Source of the DNA: Apostichopus japonicus
Lineage: Eukaryota; Echinodermata; Holothuroidea; Aspidochirotida; Stichopodidae
Assembly (NCBI RefSeq): GCF_037975245.1
Contig: NC_092564.1
Span: forward strand, 11,742,484 to 11,806,483
Length of the DNA: 64,000 bases
Direction: 5' to 3'
The stretch's first letter is position 1. The number at the start of each line of letters is the position of its first letter. This document shows positions 12,601-29,938 of this stretch, in pieces. The translations under genes were made by a program, and so were the position numbers. The notes beneath the pieces were generated by a model that worked only from the letters and a program-made list of their open reading frames with translations, did not search any database and was not told the DNA's origin.

Positions 12601-15480
12601 TATACTTGATTTCCATGTGATATTTAGCCTTTTCTTCATTAAAAACTGAAAATATTTTTCTAATGCAGAGGCAAGAAAGCGTATCAATGATGAATTCACA
12701 AAGAACAGGTCTGAGGAAGATCCTGAGAAGATCAAAGATGTAAGTAATGAAATAAGCAGATTGTTTAAAGTTGATGGAGATGGGATAAGAGCAAGATTGG
12801 CTTTTCTCATAATGGATTTCTGTTGTAAATTCCTTAATTTTTTTTCCGGTGCCTCATAATAAGTAAATCTGTTACTTTCTCAGAGGGTTGTAGTGCAAGT
12901 ATAACAGCAGAATTCTCCTGTCTCAGATCAATATGCAAAGCGGGCATTGCTCCTGAAACGATTCGGTGGAGAAGCAGTGCTAACAATGTCACCAATTTTG
13001 GTGTGGTTGATGTAGACTGGAGTGCATATGTTGACTAGAGACAGGAGGTAAGAATCATTCTTCATAAGTTAAGTTTTGGGAGCATCACCGATAAGTCATG
13101 GGGTTTCTATTTAGTCCAAATCATTGGCGTTCTGGCATTCCGAGCCTCAGTAAGAATAATAATTTGCCAGAAATAACATGTCTTCAGAATCATATCTTAT
13201 CCTTACATGATTTAATATATATATTTCTGTCTACTGTTACATCGTCATGGCAATGCAAGAAGCTTCTTAACCTTTGCAGTTCCACAGGTCGTTGTGTTTA
13301 GAATATTTGCAGTAACTATAAAGCATTTTCTCAGTTATCTTTTACTTGTGTTACGCCATACCTTGCCATATTCTGCATATTTCTAATGTACAATTACTTT
13401 ATGATAGATCATATATTTCTGCAGCTATTTCCTTATTTGTTGTAAGCCTCAGTCAATTCTATTTTTGACAAGTGTGTCTTACTTCAAACAGAAAATGCAA
13501 AGACCTTTCTCTATCCAACTACTATGTACAAAGTTTATGTTATTCTTTATTCATATTTATACTAATACTGATTCAGTGAAGAGCGAAGAGCGTTCAGTAT
13601 AAGAATAACATCAATTTGCCATGTAGAGATTGAGGCTGATTCTGATAGGAAACATGTGAAGCCCAAAAATATTAATTTTCAAATGTACCAAATGAGATCT
13701 TATCAAATTTATGGTCACCAGAATTTGTGTTTTCAATTGAATTTTCATCACAGATGTTGAAGGTTGCTGAAGATGTCAACAAGTTACTGCGAATGACAGT
13801 AGTACAGGGAGTTATGAAGGAAAATAACAGGATAGGTAGGTTCATATTTTTACTTTCATTCTTCCTTATTGTGTTGCTATGAATAGTATCAACATTCCAT
13901 TCTCTTCCTCATACATTAATTTTTTTTTTTATTGTGTCAATCTTTTCAATTGTTCCTTGAGTAAATTAACTTTGTTTTATCATTTAACACCACTGAACTT
14001 TAACTAGTGCTAACTTTAGTTGATAAATATAACTTGTATTTGATTTCTGGTTGCAATGGTTTCTTTATTCCTGCAATTAATCACGATGAAATAGCCATTT
14101 GTTCCATCTAGCACAATGATGCCTTCGGTAGTGTAATCACTTGTACAATGTGTGGTCATCTGGGTCCAGTACTCTGTTCTGTCATTAGTATTCATTATAA
14201 TCATTACAACTATTTGACTACCTGATTGCATGCCCCATCACTAACTCAAATAATTACCTGTTGTATGAGTCCAGATGGTTCTGATGCACATGTCAGAGGT
14301 CAAGCGATACATACAAACAGTTGTCTATATTGCCCATACAGTACTTTGTATGATAAAATGTACGGTAAATTGTTTGTTACATTGTACAGTACATTGTACA
14401 GTACGTTGTGCATTACATTATGCCGTGCATTGTATAGTACATTGTACGATACATTTGTAAAGTATGTTGTAAGGTGTACTATACAGTACATTGTACATTC
14501 CATTGTACAGTACGTTGTGTGTTACATTATGCCATGCATTGTATAGTGCAGTGCAAAGTACATCGGACTGTACATTGTACTGTACATTGTACTGTACGTT
14601 GTACTGTACATTGTACTGTACATTGTACTGTACATTGTACAGTACTGTACAATGTGCATTAAATTTATGCAGTGCATTGTATGGTACATTGTATAGAACT
14701 GTCCATTGTATTTTACATTTTACCATACACTGCAGAAGTTTACTCTTTATTGTGTCTTATTTTCAGTGATTTCCATGACTTGCTCTCCATATGCTCTCCA
14801 TATATCAATCATATAAATGACTGTCAATTTTGTAATCCCATATTCTAAATTAGCTGGCATTCTGTCCGTATCACAACACCATAGATCTGGATGAAATCTC
14901 TTCTTTATCTCAGTAATGAATGATCATCAGCAGTTGGAATTTATGAAACATCTTCATTTTTTATAAAGAAATAATATAAGGGAAAGTGCAAAAATGATGG
15001 CAATTAAAAAAGTGAAAAGAATTGAAAGTTTTATCATGTCAAACGATCTGCCCTACCCTTATCGTAAACAGTAGCATTCAATTCATTCAAATCTGGGATT
15101 TTCACCCGTACATTAGCTCCCATACTTCAATAATGTGCTTTTAATGTGTACATGTACCAGTGAGTGTAGTAGTACAAATGTGATATGACTAGTGATTTAG
15201 AGCAATATGGTAATTCATTCTCTTTTAAATCACTTATCACCCTGTGGACCATTGTACATGTTTCTTTGTAATGTAAAAAATTTCTTCAAGAACTGAAGAA
15301 TTCTTAACAGAAAATGAATGACAACACAGAGTAGACCTGTTTCACTGATGACTAAATTGTTACAAATTTATCAAGTCCATGTCATGTTTTCCATTTTGGT
15401 TGTTTTTTCTTACAGAATTGAAAGTCACTAAAGATACAGTTCTCCTTGATTCTCCTCCACTACCAAAGGATAAGAGATGA
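9630..15480 (+). CDS. LYRM7: LYRM7, complex III assembly factor (5 exons, 101 aa)
   Basis: Exons 9630-9644, 10855-10927, 12669-12739, 13754-13835 and 15416-15480 join in phase with GT/AG introns. The protein contains FRTLHRTRLEVFRGDNRAL, then ARKRINDEFTKNRSEEDPE, MLKVAEDVNKLLRMTVVQG, and ends LDSPPLPKDKR. These match LYRM7 (yeast Mzm1) block by block, and human LYRM7 has 104 aa. In the family this small mitochondrial-matrix LYR protein holds the Rieske Fe-S subunit before it enters respiratory complex III. The LYR motif appears as LHR within TLHRTR, as in vertebrate LYRM7. Exon 1 is only five codons (MMRSK) before a GTGACA donor and is the least certain part; exons 2-5 are firm. The exons are too short to show up as long open frames. 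Intron 2 holds a LINE fragment and intron 4 holds the TGTAC repeat. Confidence 0.9.
11040..12010 (+). mobile_element. Degenerate LINE fragment (reverse transcriptase C-terminus and 3' UTR)
   Basis: An open stretch at 11116-11421 reads LNKFSNWFPANMLSLNVDKT and, later, SKLKHFLPQNILRMLF. These are the segments that follow the catalytic YADD region in Jockey/CR1/Rex-type non-LTR reverse transcriptases. Broken frames continue the similarity to about 11,870, including a WNSL-type motif near 11,800. A 3'-UTR-like tail with TATAGGCTTTTCAGGAGCC follows. The 5' portion is missing, so this is a dead 5'-truncated copy in LYRM7 intron 2. Confidence 0.75.
12915..13047 (+). other. Exon-like cassette with inverted ends in LYRM7 intron 3
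   Basis: A segment is bounded by CTCCTGTCTC (12915-12924) and its exact reverse complement GAGACAGGAG (13038-13047). It also reads as a possible 121-nt exon with acceptor CTGTCTCAG (ending 12926) and donor GTAAGA (13048). One frame is open for 36 codons and then stops. I do not recognise the peptide. It may be an alternative exon, the end of a decayed gene, or chance. Confidence 0.3.
14340..14740. repeat. Degenerate TGTAC/GTACATTGTAC palindromic repeat
   Basis: About 400 bp consist of variants of GTACATTGTACTGTACATTG, including a nearly pure run at 14565-14645. The unit is close to self-complementary, so both strands give similar open frames (Tyr/Val/Leu/Thr-rich peptides). None of these should be taken as genes. 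The repeat lies in the last intron of LYRM7. Confidence 0.9.
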
Positions 15481-17332
15481 AACCAGTTTGACAAATTCCT
15501 TGATGCATTTAATATCATTCGTTGGTTTCACTTTCCTTGTTAAGTGATTTGTCAATTTCTGAAAGAGAGAAGGTTATCAACTGAGGACTTGCCTGTGTTG
15601 CAGCAACTCTTCGATGATGTCGAGCAGTTTTACAACAATATGGCTGTTAATACCTTAGAACAGTTACGGACATATCAGCCTTTAAAGATTGATTTGAAAA
15701 AGTGAAGTGATATGCTAATTGTTGAAATGTTATCTTTCAAATCAGTATCAATTAGATTGTTGTTATTCAAACCAAACTGTTCCGTCTTCCTTTAACTTCT
15801 TCTGTGTTAAAAGATCTAACTGTAGATATGGTGAAATCATGGTGCTTTGGTGAGAGTCTCTACCTGTGATGAGATGAAGAATTGAGTGGTTGTTCAGCAA
15901 TAGCAGCAATAACAGCAAACACAAACTTCCCAGTCTCTAAATTCCTTTTTCAAAGAGTGCACATGGTGTTCACAGTGATTTTTAAACCAAGACAGCCAGG
16001 GCGCAACGACCACAATTTTATAGGAAGAGGGGTGGTGGCTAAAATATGTTCAAAAATCAAATCAATTCAGGTTTAATATAGGACAGCATTGACTGCTTGT
16101 CAACATATGCCACCATACTGAAATGAGTGTATGGAAGATATCTTTTGAAGACAGTTTTAATGGATGATCTGCACATTTGAAGCAAAATCTTAGATGACAA
16201 GACGCTGGCGGCCATGACGATGGATGGTTATTTTATCAAGCCGCCCCCTCCTCCACTCCCCCCCCCCATCTACCCCAGCCAAAATAACGTTTAACATTAT
16301 AACATTATAACACCTTAGAAAAGGCGGCTATTACAGTAACATGGCATCATTTACCATCATACAACATAAAAGCATCTCCATTTTTGAGATGCCTGCTTAA
16401 TTCAATCTCAATACAAGTAACGCCTGATGTCAATAGGACGGATTCAACATCAGTGTAATTTTCCCGCGGGGTTTCCAACTTTCACAGAATGTGTGGCGTT
16501 AAACGGATACTCTACAATAGTGATATGGATGACGACACTGATGATGCTGACGATAATTATCATATTTATGTAACATTATTTTATGCCAAAAACTTTTACT
16601 ATAGTACATACTAGCAGCTGCGACCGTTGTATCCACTGACTGCTTTGAAAGGCCCAAGCCCCTTCTCTTTGATGCCACGTCACATATGTATACTGAATAA
16701 TCCCCCCGTTGATTCTTTATATTTTGTCTTTGTAGGTTGAACAAATCTATACAGGCAGTAATTATTCTCTTAAAATATTTGGTTAAAGACGTTTATTGAG
16801 AAAACCGAAAGGATAACTTTCATTTTTACTGTTAGTTGAAAGTCCCCTTCTCAATAACACCACGTGGTAGTTTGAATGTAAAATTTATAAGGTATAAAAT
16901 TCTTTCCTTTCTCCAGAAAGTGGATTTTAGTAGTTGGTCTGTGATATCATCAATTAGGCATGTGTTACTCAAGGCGTTGAATGTTTGTAATGTTATGCTA
17001 TTGATGATATGACATCTGATATACATTGGAATGTTCTGCTTGGTTGCTATTGGTCTCTTCATAGAATTTTATCACTATGCAACTTTTCGTGAGGAATATT
17101 GTTTTTCCTTAGTGGATAATTGATCTGTATATACTGCGGTTGCCAGAAACGTTCATAAAATTTCACCAATCTTAAAAAATGAACAATTAATTGTATTAAG
17201 ATAATAAATTAAAAAAGGCAACAAAAAAAAAGGGTTCCGAACATTTTGTCGAACAGTTAACTTCTACCACCGAAATTTCTAGTCAAGTCACGTACACACT
17301 TTCCCTTTCATTATTATGGGGCAAACCGGGAT
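15481..17332. other. LYRM7 3' region and intergenic stretch
   Basis: The LYRM7 frame stays nearly open for about 75 codons beyond its stop, with one further stop (see findings). After about 15,710 I see no gene. A short poly-C run lies at 16258-16268, and the rest is unremarkable AT-rich sequence. Confidence 0.5.
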
Positions 17333-18010
17333 GCGGGATTTTTTTTCCCAGGATGGTTGTGGGTAATTAACATAAAGTAGGCGTGTTCAATGCATTCCTG
17401 TACAGTGTATACAAACCAGACAGGGTTTGGAGCAGGCATGGTTTGATCGCATTTAAGTATAGTATCACGTAGATGATGTGGTCTGCCGTACGTGTGTCTT
17501 GTACAGGTAGGGATATCCATGGCACAAGCTTGAGAGGACCAAACTCCCTGGCCTTGGCCCTGCGTGGGTGTATTGATTCTGTGCACAAGTCCGTAATACG
17601 TAGATGATATGGTCTGCCGTACGTGTGTCTTGTAGGGGTCACGAAATTTGGTATCACCTATAGACTACAGTATTACTACTGGCCTATTACTAGTTTGTAA
17701 CTTTTACGAGGGTGAGTAAGTGAGCGAACTAGGACTAGGAACTAACAAAAACCGATGCCCATATCCAGTCGACGTACGTGTGATTCGCACTAGCCTTATA
17801 ATACGTCATAAAGGCTAGGCTAGTACAGTGCATGCGCGCGATATCCAAGTTGTTGTGTGATGGTACGGTATTTGTAACAATAGCAGTATAGTACAGTGCA
17901 TATGGTCATACCAAACTTTCCTAAAGTAGGCCTACTGCACATTAGCACTGATTGAGACACGCCTCCTTTATGTTAATTACCCACAACCATCCTGGGAAAA
18001 AAAATCACGC
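17333..18010. mobile_element. MULE-like MITE with 53-bp terminal inverted repeats
   Basis: The left 53 bp start GCGGGATTTTTTTTCCCAGG. The right 53 bp, in reverse complement, start GCGTGATTTTTTTTCCCAGG. The two arms differ at about 2 of 53 positions. The element is flanked by the 9-bp direct repeat AACCGGGAT at 17324-17332 and 18011-18019. Long inverted repeats with a 9-bp target duplication fit Mutator-like elements. The 678-bp body has no transposase ORF. A 39-bp segment around CTGCCGTACGTGTGTCTTGT is repeated inside it (about 17467-17505 and 17599-17637). Near-identical arms suggest a recent insertion. Confidence 0.8.
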
Positions 18011-18474
18011 AACCGGGATTCCTCCCTTGACGTTATCAAGTTATTATTCTTCAACTTTCGTTTCGGACAGGCGCCGCTGATCTTCGTTGATGTAACCAAG
18101 GTCGAACGGGTGAATCGCGTTGTTATTCCAACTAATAACTGCTGTTATTTCAAGACCAAAGTGATTACTCGTGCGTACAATCGGATAAAGCAAATTAACC
18201 AACGACAACAGAAATTTGGATTAAAGAGATCCTACTTCAAAAGACGGTTATTCAATTTTATAATTAAAACAATGGTCAAGTCTGCAGTAAATTAATCACG
18301 GCAGAACGTCACTGGGATCCCCCAACAAAATCCTGGCAGTTCGAATCAATTTACCGGAAAGTGATTTATATTTTTATGTATCAGTGGGAGTAGTGATAAT
18401 TAAAAAGCATTCCTGGTTTTGATATTACTGAATAATTTATTTTCACTGAAGGGTTTCACATGCCCTCATATTGC

Positions 18475-19102
18475 TTTGTTTTTCATTGCGACGAATCGAT
18501 TCTATTTGAACTCTAAGCTTCAAATATAATGATATTATATTACGGAAATACGAATATCTGCAGTAAGTACAGGTACCGAATGGAACGTAAATTAAGGTGT
18601 CGTCAAAATGTTAAGATCTTTCAGTATATGTTAGTACAAGGGCGTAGGAACCGGGGGCTGTGGGGCGCCAGCCCCCCCCCCTGTGAAAAATATGGGGGCG
18701 GTAGTATCATTCCGCCCCCCCCCCCCCGCTTCGCAAGTCAGAAAACCCCTTTTTCATTTCCAAATGAGAAAAAAAATCTCATTTGGAGCACCAAATTGCA
18801 TATAAGGCCAGGTGAAAATGCAAAATTATTTACAAAATGGAGTGGGTGTTGAAGTGTGCTATATTGCACCAATTTGCATCTGAGGCCACCTGGAAATGCA
18901 AAAAAGTTCCAAAGGGGAGGGGGTGACCCCTCCCCAGGCCGGCCATCAGTCTTCAGCCCCCCCCCCCCACTCAAAAGTGCCTTCCTACGCCACTGTGTTA
19001 GTAGCAATCTCAACGAGAGGATTACTTTTTCAGATAATATGTTTAAAAATTGCTAAAAGTCTGAGAAGAGAGGAATTAAACATTGCCAGCTGCCGAATGA
19101 CT
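18475..19102 (+). repeat. Paralogous segment A (interrupted by a MITE)
   Basis: The sequence on both sides of the element at 18637-18995 matches 20365-20625 in the same orientation. Shared words include GAACTCTAAGCTT, ACCGAATGGAACGT, AATGTTAAGATCTTT and GTAGCAATCTCAACGA. Segment B lacks the element, so it shows the state before insertion. Confidence 0.85.
18637..18995 (+). mobile_element. hAT-like MITE, G/C-run family, copy A
   Basis: This 359-bp element starts CAAGGGCGTAGGAACCGGG and ends TTCCTACGCCACTG, and is flanked by the perfect 8-bp repeat TGTTAGTA (18629-18636 and 18996-19003). The inverted ends, 8-bp target duplication and lack of coding sequence fit a hAT-type MITE. It has internal C and G runs near each end, and a middle part that includes TTTCCAAATGAGAAAAAA. 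It is about 90% similar to copy B at 25905-26277. Confidence 0.85.
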
Positions 19103-20364
19103 AAATGATCGAGTGCCATCAATTCAACATTTCGTAACGAAACGATAAATTATGTTCACGTAAGAAAATCATCCTTTTTAGCAAAATGATAATTGATCGC
19201 TTACTTAAATGTCATTATTTCAACATTTTGTAGCAAAGAATTATGCAAACAGTCCGAGAAAATCTTAACATTTTGACGGCACCGTAACGTTTCCATAGCA
19301 ACAAGATACATCCTTCAAACAGCAACAATTCTCAAGAAAAGTTCAGATTAGTCAATTTCAGATTTCTAAAACATTAATATTAGTGAATTTTGAACGGGTC
19401 AAAATACATGAGAAACATTCGTTGTCATAATTCGTTTGTTTCATTAAACAATTTGTGTTAGAGCAATGAACATGCATGATCACTGAAAGAATAAAACTAT
19501 TATAGATTAGAAAGTGTATTAAAAGTTTTGAAACTAAATAAATCATTATCTAAATTGTACTGTAACGTATATTTAAGACAACTATTATTACTATTAATTA
19601 CTATTTTTGCTCCATACGAGTTCCAACATTTATCCATTATAACGCAGACTGTTTGGTATATAGAGTGATGCTTGACGTGAAAAAAAACTCGTAAAAGACA
19701 AAGCGGTCTTGTATGACCAATTCGCCAATGCATACTTATACATTTTCCGAAAAGATACTATCTTTGAAGATCTAAATAAGTAGTAAACTATTTTCATTAA
19801 CAAAAATGTAAAAAACTAAACATAAGATAAATGATGGCATAAAATTTCAATGGTTTCATAAAAGATTCTTTGGCCAGAGTGATATAGGACCTAAAGGAAA
19901 AATACATTTTGCGGATTGAAAACGAAATTATAAAGAAATGAAATTGAAATAACAATTAAATTTAAAGGTAATTTATTTATTGCTCCTTTTTTATTGGGGT
20001 GGGGGGGGGGTGAGGATTTGATTGGAGACAACGAAAGCGAAGGCATGCAGGGTAGGGTGCAGGACAAAATATGACTTTTGGGCAAAGAATGATGAGGAAC
20101 AATACCCATTTTCAAGTGTTGCTACGAACGTACTTGCTAAATATGAATGTATCTACTTGTATTCTATTAATAGCTTTACAAGTATAATTTAGAACTATTT
20201 CAACTATCAGCACATTCCACTGCACCTAAAAATGCTCAAATTGCAGTATGAACTAAATTTCACCCTGCTGGGACAGGATCCGAAAGAAACCGTCATAACT
20301 AATGGGGATTGTGTGTGTGTGTGTGTGTTTGTATATGTGTATGTGAGTTTTGTTTTGTACTGTT

Positions 20365-20625
20365 TTTGTTTCGTTTTTGCGACGAAACGATTCTGCTTGA
20401 ACTCTAAGCTTTAAATATAGTGATATCGGTATAAGGTAATAAGAGTAGCTGCAAAAAGTACCGAATGGAACGTGAAGTAAGGTGTCATAAAAATGTTAAG
20501 ATCTTTTAGTAAGTTACAGTAGCAATCTCAACGAAGAAAATTATTTTTCAGATACAATGTTTATCAAATTGGTAAAAGTCTAAGTAAGCAAGGATTTAAA
20601 CATTGTCAGCTGCAAAATGCCTGTC
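20365..20625 (+). repeat. Paralogous segment B (uninterrupted)
   Basis: This is the counterpart of 18475-19102 without the inserted MITE. At the insertion point it reads TTTTAGTAAGTTACAGTAGC. The duplication is direct and about 1.3-1.9 kb apart, with moderate divergence. A TG microsatellite (20310-20345) lies just before it. Confidence 0.8.
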
Positions 20626-20714
20626 AGATTATAATTATTAGTATTATTATTGTTTTGAAAAGTTTCACAAGTTTGATTAATGGAATGTATTGTTAGACTC
20701 TTTCACATCCTCTT

Positions 20715-20796
20715 TGACAAATGATCCGCTCTTCAGACAAATGATCCGCTCTTCAGACAAATGATCCGCTCTTCAGACAAATGATCCGGTCTTCAG
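20715..20796 (+). repeat. 20-bp tandem repeat, 4 units
   Basis: Four near-identical units of GACAAATGATCCGCTCTTCA. There are no spacers between the units, so this is a minisatellite and not a CRISPR array. It lies just downstream of the SRCR gene's last exon. Confidence 0.95.
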
Positions 20797-21020
20797 TATA
20801 ACAAACGACAACTGATCTCCCGAAGAAAGAAAAATGAGGTGAAACAATGACCACAATGACGTCACCCTTTGATGATCTTGTTTTCCATCGTTCCAAGTTT
20901 ATTTTTTATTTTTATATTTGTTATGGTTCTTCTATAACGTTCTCTGACCTGCGACTGGACCAGTAAATAGGCCTACTACGGTTTTGATAAGGCCTGCTCT
21001 CTGCATTGTTTGAAACGTGT

Positions 21021-27368
<6,348 letters not shown>

Positions 27369-28302
27369 TTTTGGTGTCAACTTGTAATGTCGCAAGAGCA
27401 TCACTTGTGGTATTCCGCCGCTAGCTAACTTGACTCCCCCGACGTTACATGCAGATGTATAATATACATATGTATGACACTGCCTGTAGGTTAGGTTGCA
27501 CCGGAAACCAGATATTGACACACTGCTCACCCTGTCTTAAATCATGGCATACTCTACTTCCTTCCGTGTATTAAACAAGTTCTTTTTTGCCATCACTGGT
27601 GTCTTGATCCAAGATTCCATAATACTTGACAAACTCAGAAATAACACGTTTCACTTCTATATGGAATTCGTTCAAGATCCGGTGGAGTACAGTGTAACAA
27701 TAACAACTGAGTGGTACATAGAAACTGCACGAAAATACATCGATGTACCTTGTAAGTAACACGAGCATGCAACGATACATTAATGTTCCTATACATCATG
27801 ACCATGGTCATCGTAATCGTCATTGTCGTCGTCATCATCGTCATATACTTTTAGGGTTGAGTGGAACGATATTGACATCATACTCTGTTGAGACCTCTTT
27901 CCTCTCGGGATCTCCCCCCCCCTCCCACCCGCCCTAACACGCTAGCATCCTGTAACCAGGGAGTTATTATGGAATAACATCTACCTGGTTACATTTTTGG
28001 AAACCTCTACTTGACGTGTCGGCTCCCTAACCTGTGAATCTAGTGGAAAGTTATTTGGGATGGTTTTCGATGGCGCTGTTCTACAACAATGTTTCGATTC
28101 CACGAGTCACATCAGGAGTTCTGTTCAGCCTATTTTTAATTTAAATTTACTTAGTTTGGTCGATAGTCTTTTGTCAAATCTATTGAGTATCAACTTAAAT
28201 AACATTGCAATTGATAACAATTGGAATGTTTATGAGTAAGTGTTTCATGATTTTTTCTATCCTCAAAATTTTATCCATGCATGGCACTTTTCACAGTAGT
28301 GT
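27369..28302. other. SRCR upstream region and spacer, with a hairpin
   Basis: This holds the presumed promoter and 5' UTR of the SRCR gene next to 27368, and I see no clear core motif. An open frame at 27544-27759 is discussed under rejected items. At 27952-27992 an imperfect hairpin starts GTAACCAGGGAGTTATTATG and closes with CCTGGTTAC; a related hairpin is at 49931-49960. A CAT/CGT-rich simple stretch lies at 27800-27850. Confidence 0.5.
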
Positions 28303-28310
28303 TAATCACA

Positions 28311-29358
28311 CAGTGGCGGCGGAACCGGGGGGGGGGGGGCTTGGGGGGGCTCAGCCCCCCCAATAAAAAAGTTGAGGGGGCAAATGCATGATAAGCCCCC
28401 CCCCCCAATATTTACCAAGGCTCCGAAACGTGCATCTGCCCATTTTTCAATGCATACTTGTCGATCTGTCCGATGCACACGTATACTCTATAGGTGTAAT
28501 AATTTTAGTAATTGCTGGGGGACCCTCGGCCCGTCCCCTGGCTATAGACCACATTGTCACCCCAACCGCGTCTTCACGCCCCGTGAAAAGTGGAAGCAGT
28601 GAGTGTGAGTACCGGTAAGCGTAACACAGCTTCGTCTTAGGCCAATGACTTGCCTCATTTCAGCCAGTTCTCCAACATCCCCTTACTTAGTGGCGGAGCG
28701 TCCATATATACAGTCAGGGGGCGGATGCCCCCCCCCCCCTGACGGACTCAAATGGACTGCTGGCGCCCTTTTCAGCTTTTCACTACTTTTTACTTATTCG
28801 CGATTTTTGACTATTTTATTGCGCTCTCATATACCTATTGACATTTGTCATATTCTGTTGGTGTAATTTTCCGACAAAATGGCGACGACACCTATTTAGT
28901 CTCCGTTTATCTGCAAATTAGCAAGGCCCCGGAAAGGGTCATTTCCTGCAATCTAGGGAGTATCTTTACTCAAAACATTTCTGCACGCTCCGCGCCAACC
29001 TGTGGTGGCGCTCCGCTTAGATAGTGTCGAAAGCGCCCCTACAGACCTACAGACCAAAAACATCTTTGCGAGTACACTACGAGTAATAGCTACTCTCTTA
29101 AAAAAACATCGAATATACAAATTACAATGTTTTTACAGACTTTTACGTGCAATCTGAGAAATTGCAGGCTTGAGACTCATATTTTAGGGCTAGGTATTCG
29201 CAGCATAAAACACTCGGAAAGTGCCGTTTCCGGCCATCTGGGGGTTTGAAAGAACCCAAAATTTTCTTGTACGCTCCGCGCCAACCGATGGTGGCGCTCC
29301 GCTTAGATAGTCTCCACACATTAGCCCCCCCAATAATTTTTCCGTTCCGCCGCGCCTG
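28311..29358 (+). mobile_element. hAT-like MITE, G/C-run family, copy C with nested insert
   Basis: The element starts CAGTGGCGGCGGAACCGGG and ends CCGTTCCGCCGCGCCTG. It is flanked by the perfect 8-bp repeat TAATCACA (28303-28310 and 29359-29366). It is 1,048 bp long because another family member (28688-29052) lies inside it. The right part (about 29210-29310) carries the shared core that includes GCGCCAACCGATGGTGGCGC. Confidence 0.8.
28688..29052 (+). mobile_element. hAT-like MITE fragment nested in copy C
   Basis: This begins TAGTGGCGGAGCGTCCATA and matches 48222-48623 in reverse complement through GGACTCAAATGGACTGCTGG and GCGCCCCTACAGACC. The final 40 bp, including the right inverted end, are absent, so the right end is truncated or was lost later. 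Confidence 0.7.
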
Positions 29359-29938
29359 TAATCACATATAAAAGACAAATGTTATGTAATAATGGCGTCA
29401 TGATCGCATTGTCAGAGGCCACATGGGTAAGACTGTGTGAAGGGGTGGCCAAGAAGACTCAATTGTGAAACTACTATTACTTGGTCAGTCCTCTGATATC
29501 AGTGGACTAGAACTGAAATAAAGTCAAGTGAAGTATAATAATAACGTCATGACCAAATGGTCATAGAATCGTGTGTAGGGACTAGGGCTGAAAATGGAGC
29601 GAAGTAGACGATGATGACGTCATGGTCACATGATCAGTCATATTGTCAGAAGACTGAAGCTAAAAATGGAGTCTAGTAGGGATAACAGAGATGTCATGAC
29701 TACATGGTCATCCAAAAACCTTATACATGTGCATGGTATTGTCGTTACTCATCGACAGCATATCACATCCTCAGTTATTTTGATTAAAAAAAAAAAATTG
29801 GCCCATGAATGTCATAAATTTCAGATTTCAGGAACCAACGGCCGTGTATAACACAACAGTGTTTAATATAGTTCACTACATGTTTACGCCAATACACTGA
29901 GATTCAATTTGCGGGTGGGTGAGGGAGGGGGACTCAAA

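Noticed and set aside
14226-14769. Several overlapping open frames on both strands, rich in Tyr, Val, Leu and Thr
   Set aside because: They are by-products of the TGTAC repeat, whose unit contains no stop codon in most frames.
18738-19108. Pro/Gly-rich frames on both strands over the MITE at 18637-18995
   Set aside because: They come from poly-C and poly-G runs inside the element. The same holds at 25905-26277 and 28311-30394.
20715-20796. Possible CRISPR-like array
   Set aside because: There are four contiguous 20-bp units without spacers, in an animal genome, so it is a minisatellite.
27544-27780. Open frames on both strands just upstream of the SRCR gene, with a possible GTAAGT donor at the plus-strand end
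   Set aside because: No second exon could be found and the two strands overlap. Support is too weak to call a divergent gene.
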